A stretch of 64,000 nt of DNA from Hymenoscyphus infarciens. Lineage: Eukaryota > Ascomycota > Leotiomycetes > Helotiales > Helotiaceae. The stretch's first letter is position 1, and every line of letters begins with the position of its first letter. The position numbers and the translations under genes were made by a program. Shown here one piece after another: positions 24,337 to 36,003 of this stretch. The notes under the pieces were generated by a model. That model saw nothing but the letters and a program-made list of their open reading frames with translations. It did not search any database and had not been told where the DNA came from. Location of the stretch: positions 1 to 64,000 of the forward strand of contig LLCB01000059.1 of NCBI GenBank assembly GCA_001414345.1, written 5' to 3'.

Positions 24337-25572
24337 TTATGCCGGAAATTGAGGTCTATCAAAATTGAATGCCTCCATGAGCGGAGGTGCTTCCCATTCT
24401 AACCCAGCCCCTTCAGCGACCCCCCTTTCGAACCCGTATTTTATTTGACCCCTTTCGATTTGGATTAGACGTGGTGTCGCCACGTATTCAATATGTGAAT
24501 TCCATTCTTCTCCTCCAGGCTCTTTCCCGAGGTCTTTCCAGATATGGAGCGTCAGTTTGGTAGCACCATTGTTCTCGTGCTCAAAGGCGACCTCATATTC
24601 AGTTCTACAATACTGACATTGCTGAACCATGGAGCCGACACCCCATGATTTCATTTCCGCGTTGATAGCGTTTTTGCAACTGCATGGTAACTTCACAGAC
24701 CACCTTTTCTTGGAAGGATGCGGGCGACATCCCGCAATATGGATTCTCTGGGAAAGCTTTCCCGTTTTTAACACGAGGTGTCGGCATATATGCTTGGATA
24801 TGGGATATTTGACAAGTAAGTCGCACGGGTTACCGAAAACAACAGCTTTGTGTGTAAATAAGGACCCCTCGTGTATTCGGCTCGTGCCCACTTCTTCCTG
24901 GGATCGGTTCTCAGTGTACCCAGGAAACGTTCTTTTTCCTGACAAATATTTCAGCATCCGGTGGGTGTGGGGATCATATCCAAAGTGATGGTAGTGTTTC
25001 AGCGCCATTTTGAAAATCGTCCGGTTGAAATTCTTATGAAGCCAATATGTAACCAACGACATTCTCTCATTCTGGTAGCATATCGTGGCGTCATGGGCAC
25101 GCTGAGGTCCTGGAGGGCCTGACTGATAACCCTTTCCGGCGTATTTATAGGCTTTTTGTATTGTATGAAGCTTCCGGCAAGAATTACACGCAATCTGATC
25201 TGGAAAATCACGTTCCAAAAGATTCAAGAAACCCAACGTGTCGTCTGATGATGCTGCCAGGTCCTGAAGATATGCGGCTCCTCCGACCAGGGAATAAATT
25301 TGTCGACAAGTAAGCGAAAATGAGGAGGCTGATGCAATAGGAAGGTAGTCAGCAATTTGATGGAGTATCTCTGTTGGGACATTCTGGAAGCTATTTGGCG
25401 TCTGAATAGCTGCCACTTCAGTTGTGGAACTTGTTGTCTGGCGACCAAGGTGGAGTACTTTTTTGATGCGACTCATCTTGAAGCAATCACTTGAAAACTG
25501 CAGGGGAAAACCATTCAATGTAGTCATGATGTAAGATGGTTGGTTAGCGTATAGCGCTAGAATACTAAACAT
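24337..25572 (-). CDS. F-box domain protein
   Basis: A single 411-residue frame with no intron needed. The F-box lies at about residues 62-105 (FQNVPTEILHQIADYLPIAS, then SLTCRQIYSLV), the Skp1-binding module of SCF ubiquitin ligases. The rest holds paired cysteines (CNSCRKL near residue 130; PCSCKN and CQYC near 300-320), a layout seen in large lineage-expanded F-box families of filamentous fungi. The true start may be the second or third Met (residue 15, or 33 at MSRIKK), because the first 30 residues look unlike the rest. By family role it would recruit a substrate for ubiquitination; the substrate is unknown. It lies between MITE copy 1 and the tRNA-like cluster, convergent with the epimerase gene. 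Confidence 0.85.
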   Translation of the reverse strand: MFSILALYANQPSYIMTTLNGFPLQFSSDCFKMSRIKKVLHLGRQTTSSTTEVAAIQTPNSFQNVPTEILHQIADYLPIASASSFSLTCRQIYSLVGGAAYLQDLAASSDDTLGFLNLLERDFPDQIACNSCRKLHTIQKAYKYAGKGYQSGPPGPQRAHDATICYQNERMSLVTYWLHKNFNRTIFKMALKHYHHFGYDPHTHRMLKYLSGKRTFPGYTENRSQEEVGTSRIHEGSLFTHKAVVFGNPCDLLVKYPISKHICRHLVLKTGKLSQRIHIAGCRPHPSKKRWSVKLPCSCKNAINAEMKSWGVGSMVQQCQYCRTEYEVAFEHENNGATKLTLHIWKDLGKEPGGEEWNSHIEYVATPRLIQIERGQIKYGFERGVAEGAGLEWEAPPLMEAFNFDRPQFPA

Positions 25573-26388
25573 AAAAAGTGGATCACCAGCAATAGACCTC
25601 GTTTAGTTCAGCTGTTGAAGCAAAGCACCAGAGGGTGCAAGAATTCGTGACTTGTAGCCCTAGCACTCCTAAGAGAATAATAATAAAAGTAAAATATTTC
25701 TAGTCGTTTAGAACAAGTAAATTCAATTTCCGAGTTTTGGTCGAACAATTAGAGACGTAGAGCAGAGGCAGTTTACTTTTGGGCAGTTACGAATTCCTGC
25801 ACCCCCTGGTGAAGCTGACTTGTTACCACATATCTGCAGCCATCTCGTTCTTTCTCTAAAGCACAGTTCGAAATCTTGTATTCTACACACGAAACAGGCC
25901 TCGAAATACCCCTAGTTAAACAGTTAAAGGAGAAATATCCGGAAATCAATCTAACTTCCAAGTCTCGAGCTCCCTAGCAAAAAACAAAAAAAAACCTTTG
26001 CTAGTAGGACCTAGACGTTGCCAGGATGCTGCTAGCATTATACGAAACAGAGTTCCCGACAGAGTGTCCGCATGCTAGGCTTCTAACCATCGTGGATCGC
26101 ATGAGAGCTTGAAAGACTCTCTGGCTCCTAGAAAATAATCTGAAACGAATCCCATCATAAATTCAACCTCCTAGATAGCTTACTATATGCTGGCTGTTAT
26201 CAGTAGGGTGAGTACAATTCTCCCCTGACCACTCGGTGATTTTCCACGCCTCGCTCCTTCCTCGCCATCGCAACATCCTCCCCATCGCACCTTCCTCAAC
26301 CTTCTACACCCACCATCCCACACCTCCCCACAAACCCTCAAATTCCAAAATAAACACATATCTCTCAATTCAAAAACAACAACAACCA
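25573..26388. other. Intergenic, no gene seen
   Basis: Upstream of the F-box gene and of the first tRNA-like gene. Only short frames; nothing recognised. Confidence 0.5.
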
Positions 26389-26534
26389 GCTCGGTTGGTC
26401 TAGTGGTTAAGACGCTTCTCCCACACTCAGCCAACGACTTGCTCTCGTTTCGTTAGCATCCCTCCCACGAATAGCAGACGATGTTGCAGCTGTAGGGCCC
26501 AGAAGAGATCGAGAGTTCAAACCTCTCACCGAGT
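26389..26534 (+). tRNA. tRNA-like gene 1, about 70-nt intron, isotype unclear
   Basis: Canonical cloverleaf spacing can be drawn. Acceptor GCTCGGT pairs with ACCGAGT (one G-U). The D stem is GTC/GAC around TAGTGGTTAA, and the anticodon stem is CTTCT (26415-26419) with AGAAG. A 5-nt variable loop precedes T arm GAGAG-TTCAAAC-CTCTC. The Pol III A box (TGGTCTAGTGG) and B box (GTTCAAACC) are present, and a TTTTT terminator follows at about 26543. The anticodon loop must hold a long intron. A standard 37/38 intron site gives anticodon CAC, but position 33 is C rather than the nearly universal U, so I do not assign an isotype. A tRNA pseudogene or tRNA-derived SINE is also possible. Confidence 0.5.
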
Positions 26535-26864
26535 ATCTTTCCTTTTTGTTTGTTCTGGCCTCTTTTTGGGTCTCTTGTTAGGTAGGGGTTTGTCACGAGG
26601 GAGAAGGGGCAGCGGGATGAAGCAATGTATATATAAGTGTGTACAAGTACTAGAAATGAAAATAACACATATGTAGTCAAGTAAGAATACTCCTCTGGGT
26701 TTCAAAGTCCCTTGGTATCTAATTCTATAACGATTGTCAGTGATGCGGTGCACGCGACTCTTTCACTCTTTCCTATTTATTCTTTACGAAATGTACCTTC
26801 CTTCCCCCTCTTCTAACAATCTATGTCTCCACCATCCTTGTATTTAAAAACAAAACAAGACCTA
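26535..26864. other. Spacer between tRNA-like genes 1 and 2
   Basis: Contains the terminator run of copy 1 and non-coding sequence; no gene seen. Confidence 0.5.
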
Positions 26865-27008
26865 GCTCAGTTAGTCTTGTAGTTTAAGACGCTTCTACCA
26901 CACTCAGAAGAAAGTGTCGAAGATAGAGTAGCAGTGACATGTTACTAGGTCGATGATAAACACGGCTGTGAGGCTCAGAAGATAGAGAGTTCAAACCTCT
27001 TACTAAGT
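26865..27008 (+). tRNA. tRNA-like gene 2, degenerate copy of gene 1
   Basis: Same plan as copy 1: GCTCAGT/ACTAAGT ends, GTC/GAC D stem, CTTCT/AGAAG anticodon stem, T arm AGAG-TTCAAAC-CTCT. The A box is weakened (TAGTCTTGTAG). Changes relative to copy 1 are mostly transitions towards AT, so it may be inactivated. Its intron differs from that of copy 1. A CTTTTT run follows. Confidence 0.4.
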
Positions 27009-27139
27009 AAAAGCCCTTTTTAGTACCTCTTTAGGCTACATATAGTATGAGAGGATTTTGGCGTGAGAGGGAGGGTACGGCTTTTTGAAATCTAGGGGAT
27101 GGGACTGAACGCTGCACTTTCTATTTAAACACACAACGA

Positions 27140-27280
27140 GCTCCGTTGGCCTAGTGGTAAGGCGTTTCTCACATACGGCAAATCCCCTTTTCTCTCCGGG
27201 GCTGGCTTGCCCCCGACAGGAGAAGAGGATAAACGCTGTGTAGCCCGGAAAATATCATCAGTTCGAAGCTGATCCAGAGC
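27140..27280 (+). tRNA. tRNA-like gene 3, intron-containing
   Basis: The plan is conserved but the stem sequences differ with compensation: D stem GCC/GGC instead of GTC/GAC, anticodon stem TTTCT/GGAAA, T arm ATCAG-TTCGAAG-CTGAT. The acceptor GCTCCGT pairs imperfectly with CCAGAGC. A box TGGCCTAGTGG and B box GTTCGAAGC are good. The inferred anticodon triplet is CAT with A at position 33, so identity is uncertain. T-rich sequence follows at about 27285. Confidence 0.42.
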
Positions 27281-29524
27281 ATCTCCTTTTCTTTTCTTTG
27301 GCATATTTTGGTTGATATCCGACGGGGAGGATTTCACGATTGCCTGCCAAACTGCAAATGTCCGTTCGTGCCGAGGGAAAGGTGGGAAATGTCTCCGAGA
27401 GCCGTGAGTCTCCGTCGCCTGCTGGGTTGCTCGAAAGAGTGTCCATTGCAGCCTCGTGTTCCTGTTTGTGGTTGCAGTATTCCCATTTCAAATCGTTGAT
27501 TGATGCTCAAAGGTACTAGTAGGTTCGAGTGAATATCGGCGGATTCGTCATCAACGGGATTAGGTAGATTTCTAGATATCTATCGGTGGTCAGCTTTGTC
27601 AGTATTGCTTGGGCAAGAGGGTGTACAGTACGCGTACAGGTCAGCAGGTACTTGCCTACTGCAGGTACATGTACATGTACCTAGGTACAAGTCTAGTACT
27701 GACCATGTTGTACGAATGGCTGTTGTTTCCACCCCAACCTGGAACATCTTTATGTCTGTGCGTCTACAGACAATTAAGGGGGGGGGGATAAGTAGTAGAT
27801 AGGTGGGGGGGGGGTCGCCGTACTCGTATGATCGTACAGTATCTAATCAGTCTGGCAGATAAAAGGTTAAAAAGTACGTCGGGTCGGGTCTTGCCCCGAC
27901 AGCGAACCCTCGTCTAGGGATGCTGGTCTAGCCCGGCTAGGTCCAGTGCCGGTCCCTCGGATTCTTTTCCGGCATGCACAAGCCTGGACCAATCAGCGTG
28001 TGGCCATTTGCAATCGGCTCCACAATAATTTGAGAAACCCTTGTCTGGCTGGCTATCTCACGCCTCTCGCATTGCCTCACCGACACCGACACCGACAAGA
28101 AACTTTACGTATAACGGGATTTCTATGTGTGACACGCCGGAGTCCCGTTCAAAAAAATAAGAGATCGTCTTGCGCTTCAATAACGGAAGAATCGGTCGAT
28201 ATCCAGGCAGCACAGCACGCCTTTTCCTTTTCTTCCTCTCGAACCATAAAGGGTCGGCGAGGTTAGATTTACCGGACTCTACAACCAGACGTCCATTATT
28301 TCAGCCGCAATTTGGGAGGGAAAAAGCCAACTGTCAGATCTAATCTGGATCTTTTTGCTGGCCTCTGACTCGCTCGGTGGGACCGCGAATCAACAAGTTC
28401 GAGTCGGTCACTAGGCCACCTGCACCTCGACTTCCATTTCCATCTAGGACGGCACTGAATCACGAGACTCTCCATAGAAGAGGGGAGAAAGGAGGAGACT
28501 GAAGGAGACCTGAAGAGCTGAAGGGACAGCCTCGATCATCTATCATCCATCATCTATCATCCCACCTCATCTCAACCTCAGTCATTCGTTTTCAGGCATC
28601 ACCTTGAGATCTGACCATCATTTCTCACACCTTACTCGTCAAACTCACTCAAGTATTCACTTTGGCCACCAAGGATCACCAATCTCAGCATCTATAACAT
28701 TCAATTATCCGCGGTGCTACACGTCGGGAAGAGCACCCGCACGACGAGGCTTTCCATCTCCCTCGTTTAGGATCATCTCTAGCTGAGTTGCTCTGCGGCA
28801 TCCCCCAGCATATCTGATTGATCATTAGCAGTCAGATACGAGACACCGGCTACAATTCGACAACGACAACGACAACGACAATCCAAAAATCTGTGTCGGT
28901 GCCCAATCTAAGCAGAGACAACTATCGTGTCCAGGATCCGTGGCCCGAATCGAAACCTAGAAATTACATCCGAGCGCCTAGCCACTTGAATTGATTGTCA
29001 CCTGGGCGTCGAGACCAGCAGTACAGAATACACGCTCGACAAAGTACGATTTCTACTACCAAAAATACCACCATCTTGGCAGTGTACCTAGATAAATCAC
29101 GAGTCTCGACCCGTTGCTCTAGGTACCATAAACCATTCGATACTCTTCGCTACAAGTTCATTTGGACAGATTATCGAATCTGGCTTTCTTTCATTATCTG
29201 GTGTTACCTTTCCCCTGTTTGAAAACATCCTCACACAACCTGGGCTGTAGTACCCTTCACCGACTCGACATTCCTTTTCTCTTTGCTTTCCTTCTCTGAA
29301 TTCCAGCCACTTTCCACGTTGGTTGTTCGCACTAAATTCAACGGCGACAATCAATTTCAAATCCGATAGTCCGCCCTGTCTTGGTGATAGTCCGTCCTGT
29401 CTTGGTCGGGTATTGAACCATACCTTGAAATCTGTCTTGGCGCCTCAAGAGAACACCAATTTTGTTCCAGACCTCGACAGAAGCAACGCGTCCATAACTC
29501 GTTCCAATCAACTCTAAACTATCT
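27281..29524. other. Long upstream region of the GATA factor gene
   Basis: 2.2 kb without a supported coding gene. Contains homopolymer tracts (G runs near 27780-27815), a GACAAC hexamer repeat near 28860-28882, a CATCTAT-type repeat near 28538-28560, and a near-duplicate GATAGTCCGYCCTGTCTTGG at 29365-29405. Much of it probably serves as promoter and long 5' leader of the GATA factor gene; several GATA words occur (for example 27857, 29090), but I cannot tell which are used. Confidence 0.45.
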
Positions 29525-31391
29525 ATGTGTTGCGCATATAGTAGTCACCCAGTGACTGGCTTTATGTCGGATCACACTTTTTGCGGTATGAGTGACAAAG
29601 GTTCTTCATCGCCGAAACGGCATAGAGGGGAAAACATTCCAGTCCGATCTGCTCTACCATCAAGACCATCAAAGGAAGATATTGAATTCGCGCAGCAACT
29701 GATAGGCCACGCAAAAGGGACCAGAGGAGAATTAGAGGAACCTAATCAGCAAAATTCTAGAAGTCATCTATCATCACCTTCCAATTCCCCAACACCGGAA
29801 GCCCCGAGTCCATCCAATTCTTTGGAGAGAAATCAGAGGGAACAATCGCAAGCTTCGCAATCCTATGCTCCAGTAACTTCCACCCAATCGGATCCAATTC
29901 CTGTTGGTCAAGTCTGCAGGTAATAAGCTACTTTCCTTGGATGAAAATATTGCTAACCAATGATAGTAATTGCGGTACGAGTCGAACCCCTCTTTGGAGA
30001 CGGTCACCACAAGGAGCCACTATTTGCAATGCTTGTGGTCTCTACCTAAAAGCACGAAACGCATCCAGACCTACCAATTTAAAACGATCACCATCCATCG
30101 TACCGCCATCAACCCAACGCACTCCAGAACCCGGCGGTCCTTCACCAATTCCCTCATCTGCACCATCAAAGTGTGCGCCATGCTCACATACCGCAGCTGG
30201 GGCAACATACGTGGCAGCCGATCAAACATCAAACGGATCCTGCCCAGGCGGTGGGAAATGCAATGGTACAGGAGGCGCAGAAGGATGTAGTGGCTGTCCA
30301 GCATTCAACAACCGCGTTTCGAAAAGCGCACACTTTTCCGTTTCCCAGGACAACAGACAATCTTCCACTCCCTCGACACAACCTTCGAATGAACCACCTA
30401 CTGATGCACCATCTCCCATCGATGTTGCCAAACTTCAACCTCTGCATACAACGGTGATTGTCGCATGCCAGAATTGTGGAACCACCATTACCCCACTATG
30501 GCGCAGAGATGCAAGCGGCCATACGATTTGCAATGCCTGTGGTACGTAATACCAAATACCCCATCCCACCAATGCTAATTGATTACCTCAGGTCTCTATT
30601 ACAAACTCCATGGTGTCCACCGTCCTGTGACTATGAAGAAATCCGTCATCAAGCGGAGGAAACGAGTCATGCCTGCCGCGCAGACGGATCAAGCACCAAT
30701 AGATGTAGCAAGTAACTCTATGGAATCTCCTGAATCTGATCGACCGAGTCCGGAAAGTGATATGAGGGGTTCTACGAATCCGGATGGATCGATGAATTTA
30801 GGATTTCGGAATCGGGAGGAGGTCAGGACGCAGTTACCTGATCCTACTGCGGGACGAGCGAATGGTGGACTTCCTTCGTCGGATCTTATGGCTTATTCTT
30901 CGTCTTCGACGTCGAATTATCAGGGGAACATGCATGATCCGAGTGACAGCCTGAATAATGAGAATCGCTTACCGCCTATGGCTTCTTATCCTTCACCTAC
31001 TCAGGGGGGTTTATCATTGTCCTCTCATGCGTTCCTTTCGCCTTCGCATAAGAGGAGTTTCTCGTCACTAGATACGGAGGAGAGGGATAAGATAGGGGAG
31101 AGGGAGAACACGCAACCGAAACGACTTTCGAGTATTAAGAGTATTCTTAATCCGGGAAGTGAGGAATTTCAAGAGTCTGTAAATGGGGGTAGGAGTCCGG
31201 GAAGGTACCAGGTGAATAATTATGCCTCGAATCCGAGTCCCCAGAATATGCTTGGTGGTGGTATGAGTAGTGCGCAGAATGAAAAGGATCGAGCGAAGCT
31301 TGAGAGGAGGGAGATGTTACAGGCGGAGGCTAGGAGGATGAGAGAGGCTCTGCTGGCGAAGGAGAGGGAGCTGGAGGAGATGGGTGAGTGA
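29525..31391 (+). CDS. sre: SRE-type GATA factor, siderophore/iron repressor
   Basis: Nuclear transcription factor of the SRE/SREP/SreA/Urbs1 family, which represses siderophore synthesis and iron uptake when iron is sufficient. Exons 29525-29919, 29967-30541 and 30592-31391; introns of 47 and 50 bp; 589 residues. Finger 1 starts at residue 131 (CSNC, 17 residues, CNAC), its first Cys pair straddling intron 1. Finger 2 (CQNC, 17 residues, CNAC) is split by intron 2 before LYYKLHGVHRP. Between them, at about residues 200-245, is the cysteine-rich region that marks this family (CAPC, SCPGGGKC, CSGC), linked to iron sensing. The C-terminus is a coiled coil (KLERREMLQAEARRMREALL). The start could be Met14 or Met22. 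A GGTGAGTG at the stop codon could be a donor for a further 3' exon. It stands alone; no siderophore genes are nearby. Confidence 0.93.
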
Positions 31392-34298
31392 TAGTTGGTG
31401 GGCGGTTCGAGGGCTTTGAGAATTGTGGTGTGTATGGATGGTTACTTATCCTTTGGGCTCTGAGTTTGGGGACTTTTACGCGAACACGATATGATGGTCG
31501 ATGATTATGGATAGGAAAGGGAGGGGGTTTAATGACAGGATCGGTATGGGTTGGTGGGGATTCCTTATGGTCTGGAAAATGTGCTAGATTGTGCGGCATA
31601 GACCTTTTTCTTCGGGGGCGTTTTTTGACGAGCCTTCTCTTTTTGTTTTGGGAGTGACAATGACAATGAGCGAAAAGATGGGGTTTTTCTCGACGGTCGC
31701 ATGGATACTCTTTGAAAGCGCGTTTGAGGTGATGAGGCGAGAAGAGTTATTAAGGGAAGAAGGGCCGCAGAAGATCGAGGTTATTGATGGGCGTGTAGAA
31801 ATTGAGAGCTCGTGCTCGTCATCCCATTCCTTTCTGGTGTGATTGTGTATGTTTTTATGATTTCTTGGCTGTGAGGATTTTTCTCCGTCATCTCGGTAAG
31901 GAGCTGTTCTACTTCCCCCACTTACTTTATTGTGCTTGTAACAAGCGAGGATTGCTTCACAAACACCTATTTTTACTTTGATTCTGCGAAATGGTCTAGG
32001 ATAGATGAGAAAGTCTAGGAGAGTGAGAAACTTGGGCTCTTTAATTCTCCTTTCTAAAAACCTTTTAGATAACATTTTTCGAGTAATAAGATACGCAGAG
32101 GAAGTTTTACTTCTCTTACTTTGAGAATCCCCCTCTCCTTTGAGGAATCGCACGACCACTGGTAATGAATAGGTAGGGAGATGCCTAAATATATATTTAC
32201 CGACGACTGAAAGGAAGACTTTTCAGAGGAGTGGTGGTAAGAGATCTATCTATAACTGGAGTGAAGAAGAGAATAGATAACTTAGCAATAAGATATCATT
32301 TTATTAATTTTCTTTGTCTATCTATAGAAAGAGATACTAGGGCTGAATACAGTACAGCTACTTCCTTTTTGCAACCTCGAGGAACAAGAGGAAGAAATAT
32401 ATTGTTTGGTTTCATAGAGACTTTTAAATATAGTATACCAAATCGCTCGTCTCCTTTTAATGGGAAAAAAGATTTCTTTCTAACTTTATGTTTTCTCCTG
32501 CGAAGATCAACTCAGAACTACCGCCTAGTAGGACCGACACATTGGGCGTGCTGACTCTCTCACCGACCTGGTGAGCCGAACCGCGCTGCGTCCTTCTCGT
32601 GTATCTTGGGTCGACATGGTGAGGAATGTATGTGGACCTCCTCCATAACGCCCGCTACAATCCCACCCCGTGCCGAAAGTTAGGGGGTTTTTGGTCCCAG
32701 TCTCCCAGATTTGGAGTTCTTGCTGTCGAAATGTTCAGTACCTTATGGTTGATTACTTTCTCCAGAGTCGAATTCGAGCGAGAAATCCCCCTTGCGATTT
32801 GGGATTTGAGAGATAGGTAATCTTTCAAGAACTAAGTAGGTAGAAGTCCACAAACAGGTTCCTGAGAATCACGATACCTACTCGGGGTCAAACGGCCGCG
32901 CTAGATGGGGTGGTGCGCATGCGATCGCAAAAACAAGTGTCCGCGCATTGTTGGAGGTTGTTGTTGTTGCTACTTTTGTAGACCTGATACTCCACTTTCG
33001 GGATGAAACAGAAAGTACTTGGGATGAAAGAGTAAAGGTCCTTGTTCGAAATCGGGGATTCGGGGAGAGGTTATCGCGGACTTTTAGTCTTTGCAACATT
33101 CTTCGAGTTGGGCGGTCGTAGAATAGTCGACTTTCTCTTTACTGGATTACACTTCTTGCGTGTGTGGTGTACGGTTGAAGATCTTTGGATTGATTGATAA
33201 GTGGACTTCTGTTCCTACGCGTAGACGGGAGAGCAAGGGTGATGAGTGAGTGAGTGGGATTTTTTTGAGGGGCGGAAGTATGTACCTAGTTAAGTGGTAT
33301 CGAGTAGAAGAAATCTCGCTTCGCGTGTCCTCTATAAACTATAAAAACAAGCGAGGTGAAATCTACTCCCGTCAATACCAAGACCTTCGGTGGCCTATAA
33401 ACCAGGGCTCTCTCCGGCTTCGCGTTTAAAAAACATAGCACGCGGACTAGGCTGAAAGAATTCTGTTCAGGGAGCCATTTCGATAGACACCCTCACTAGA
33501 GAAGCGGGAAACCTCAACGCCTGTTTTCCTACTTTGGATTTGTAGCTTCTTTGCCGTCGAAGTTTGTGGTACCCTCGATTCCTTTCCCCATATTCGAACG
33601 CTAATGTTTGCTCCTGAGAGTCCGTAGAAAAGCCGAGAGTCCTAGATAACCCTTTCGAGCGCTTGACAAGTGAAGATTCTATTAACGATGTTTCACGCAT
33701 CTACGACATCAACCTCCCAAGCCCTGGCCAAACCAGTCAAATCAATTATACTTTTTTATATTTTTGGATTTTCTTAGCAAGGTTGGAGTTGAGTGGACTA
33801 TTTTATACGGCCTCAACTTATTATCACACTTTAAATTAAACGTACGAAGTACTAAGCGGTTAGTTGTATTAGAAGATGGGAATGGATGTGATGAAATGGG
33901 GTACATGGCCTCTTTTCTTTCTTGACAAACCTGCCACTATTTCCGAAACTGCAAGGATCTATATGTCGTCGCCTTACTCTGAGATAATATCGTGGGAGGC
34001 CGGATGTTGGTAGAGAGAATCGGTTTTGAGAGCGCTGATTAGTGGTTTCTTACTTGGCACTTGGATCTTAGAGGAAGTGATATAAAGCAGTGGCAAGGAA
34101 AGGTAATAAGAGTAAGAGAATTTTTTTAAAGAGCGTAGTAATCTGAAACTATAGACTTAGGCGGTGATATTACTAGGAATATATTAAGAGAGTCTACGAT
34201 ATTTCTTATATTATACTAAGTAATCTACTTAACACTAGATTTCTAAAAATAACTAGTGAAATATTAATTATCTGCGGAAAGATAGTTAACTTAGAGAA
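31392..34298. other. Intergenic, no supported gene
   Basis: 3' flank of the GATA factor gene, then mixed sequence. About 32020-32480 is more AT-rich and may be an old repeat. Frames at 31584-32159 (-) and 33467-33700 (-) show no domain. AT content rises again from about 34080. Confidence 0.45.
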
Positions 34299-34782
34299 TA
34301 TAGTCAGTTGTAAGTTAAGCTTCCCTTTTAACGCTTTTTTATAAACTATATACTTTTAGAAAAAAACTTTTTACCTAGATACTCTTTCCCTCTTTACTTA
34401 ATAATAACATATATTATTATATCCCTAAGAATAGATAATAAGAGCTCTATACCCTCTTTCTTACTCTATAATTTTTTTTAGAAAGAAAACAGATACTTAG
34501 ATATATATCTAAATTTTTATTAAGTCTTAGTAGAATTATAGAGGTATGAAAAATTTTCTTATAAAAAGGGAGGTTTCAAATAATAAAGTATTATTAGTAA
34601 TAAATAGAGAGGAGGTATAAGAAGATATAGCGGTTCTTTCTAGCTAGGTCTTATATCTTTAAAGAGGACTTTAGTTTTCTATTTTATAAAATAAATACGA
34701 GTAAAAGAGAATTTTTTCTTCTAAAAACGCACGGTTTACAAAATATCGTTAAAAGAGAAGCTTAACTTATAACTAACTATAA
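34299..34782. mobile_element. MITE copy 2, opposite orientation to copy 1
   Basis: Left end TATAGTCAGTTGTAAGTTAA; right end reversed TATAGTTAGTTATAAGTTAA. Both then continue AGCTTC and a TTTTAACG block, giving inverted repeats of roughly 30-45 bp. The interior (TCTTTCTAGCTAGGTC near 34638) is the reverse of that in copy 1. Non-coding and AT-rich with RIP-like changes. Confidence 0.8.
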
Positions 34783-36003
34783 TAGTTTGTTAAGTTAAGA
34801 GCTAATAAAATACTTAGTCTTACTATTTTCTAAAAACTAGAATAAAGTTCTATAATTTTAATTTTGATAGTAAATTATAATTCTTTACAACGCTAAGAGA
34901 CTACCTCTCTTACTCTAAATCCTTTATCCTAAATTAAGCTTTATTTAAATAAGAACTTTTTAATATAATAAAAACATAGATTTTCAAAAAGAAGAGAGAA
35001 GTTCTGAAGTTATATAATAAATCACTTATTTAGTATTTACTAGAAGACACTGGTGCTAAAAACCCGCTATCTATCGATTATTATTACCTTTTTTAATAAT
35101 ATTCATCGTATTAGATAAAAATTTATCTTATTTATTATTTATTATTTATTATATAATATATATCGTAATAATCGGATAAATATTGTATCGCCTTCTAAGT
35201 CTGCCTAGAAGCTTTCTAGCCTCTATTTTTTCTCTCGGGGACTAGATATCTTTTATCAAATAGCGAAGAAGTTTTCCAGAATAAAGCCTTTCCAAGTCTC
35301 GAGTCCAAAGGGAGGGAGGAATAATAAAAGGGGAAAAGACAAGTATAGTTAGAGAAGAAGAGGCAGGTCTTTAAAAAGCGCAGTACTAGTAGTTTAAACT
35401 CGTTTCTCGAAGAGCAAGTATGCGACGAGTTTGCAGCAGCTCATGGCAGGTTTGCTGTCTATCTATCTACCAGCGCGCGCTTGAGAATCCAAGACTTTGA
35501 TTGCTTCGACTTTTTTTTCTTCTTCTGGCGTGATGCTTGAGAGTCCCTTGATTGTTGTATGCTAAGATGAGATGGAAAGAGGCGCTCCTGATGTTTCTTG
35601 CTATTGGAAGTTCTTCTGCTGTCGCTTTTCTTTCTTGACGTTTGGAGTTCGTGTTTCTTTGATGGGTGGTATTTGCCATCTTTATCGCGTGGTTTTCTCA
35701 GTCGTTGGATTTCGTTATGGAGGAGCTTCTTGTTTTCATGTTTATTTTCGTGGTATGTTGACATCTAGAGCTCAGATGGGGTATACACGCTTAGAGAATG
35801 CTGAGTTGGGATGGGAAAGAAGAGCATAAAAGAAGTATGTTCAAGTACTTGACATGTTTGCTATGTTGCACCTTTTTTTTTTTTGAAACCACGTATGTAA
35901 CTTTTGATATGCGCAACCTCCCAAAATACGGATCTGCAACCTCTCATCTTATGTCTTATGAACAGTTCACCTCCGCTCCCACCACCACCAAAAGTCGGGG
36001 AGC
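34783..36003. other. Intergenic, repeat fragment, no firm gene
   Basis: 35055-35210 matches 54325-54455 in a transition-rich way (shared words GATAAATAT, ATCGCC, AAGTCTG), so it is a fragment of a dispersed repeat. A 101-codon lysine-rich minus frame lies at 35459-35764; it has no recognised domain and I do not call it. Confidence 0.45.

Noticed and set aside
26183..26680. Minus-strand frames over the first tRNA-like gene
   Set aside because: They are antisense to a structured RNA-like sequence and show no domain.
35459..35764. 101-codon lysine-rich minus-strand frame
   Set aside because: No domain and low complexity; overlapping frames are open on the other strand too. Not enough to call a gene.
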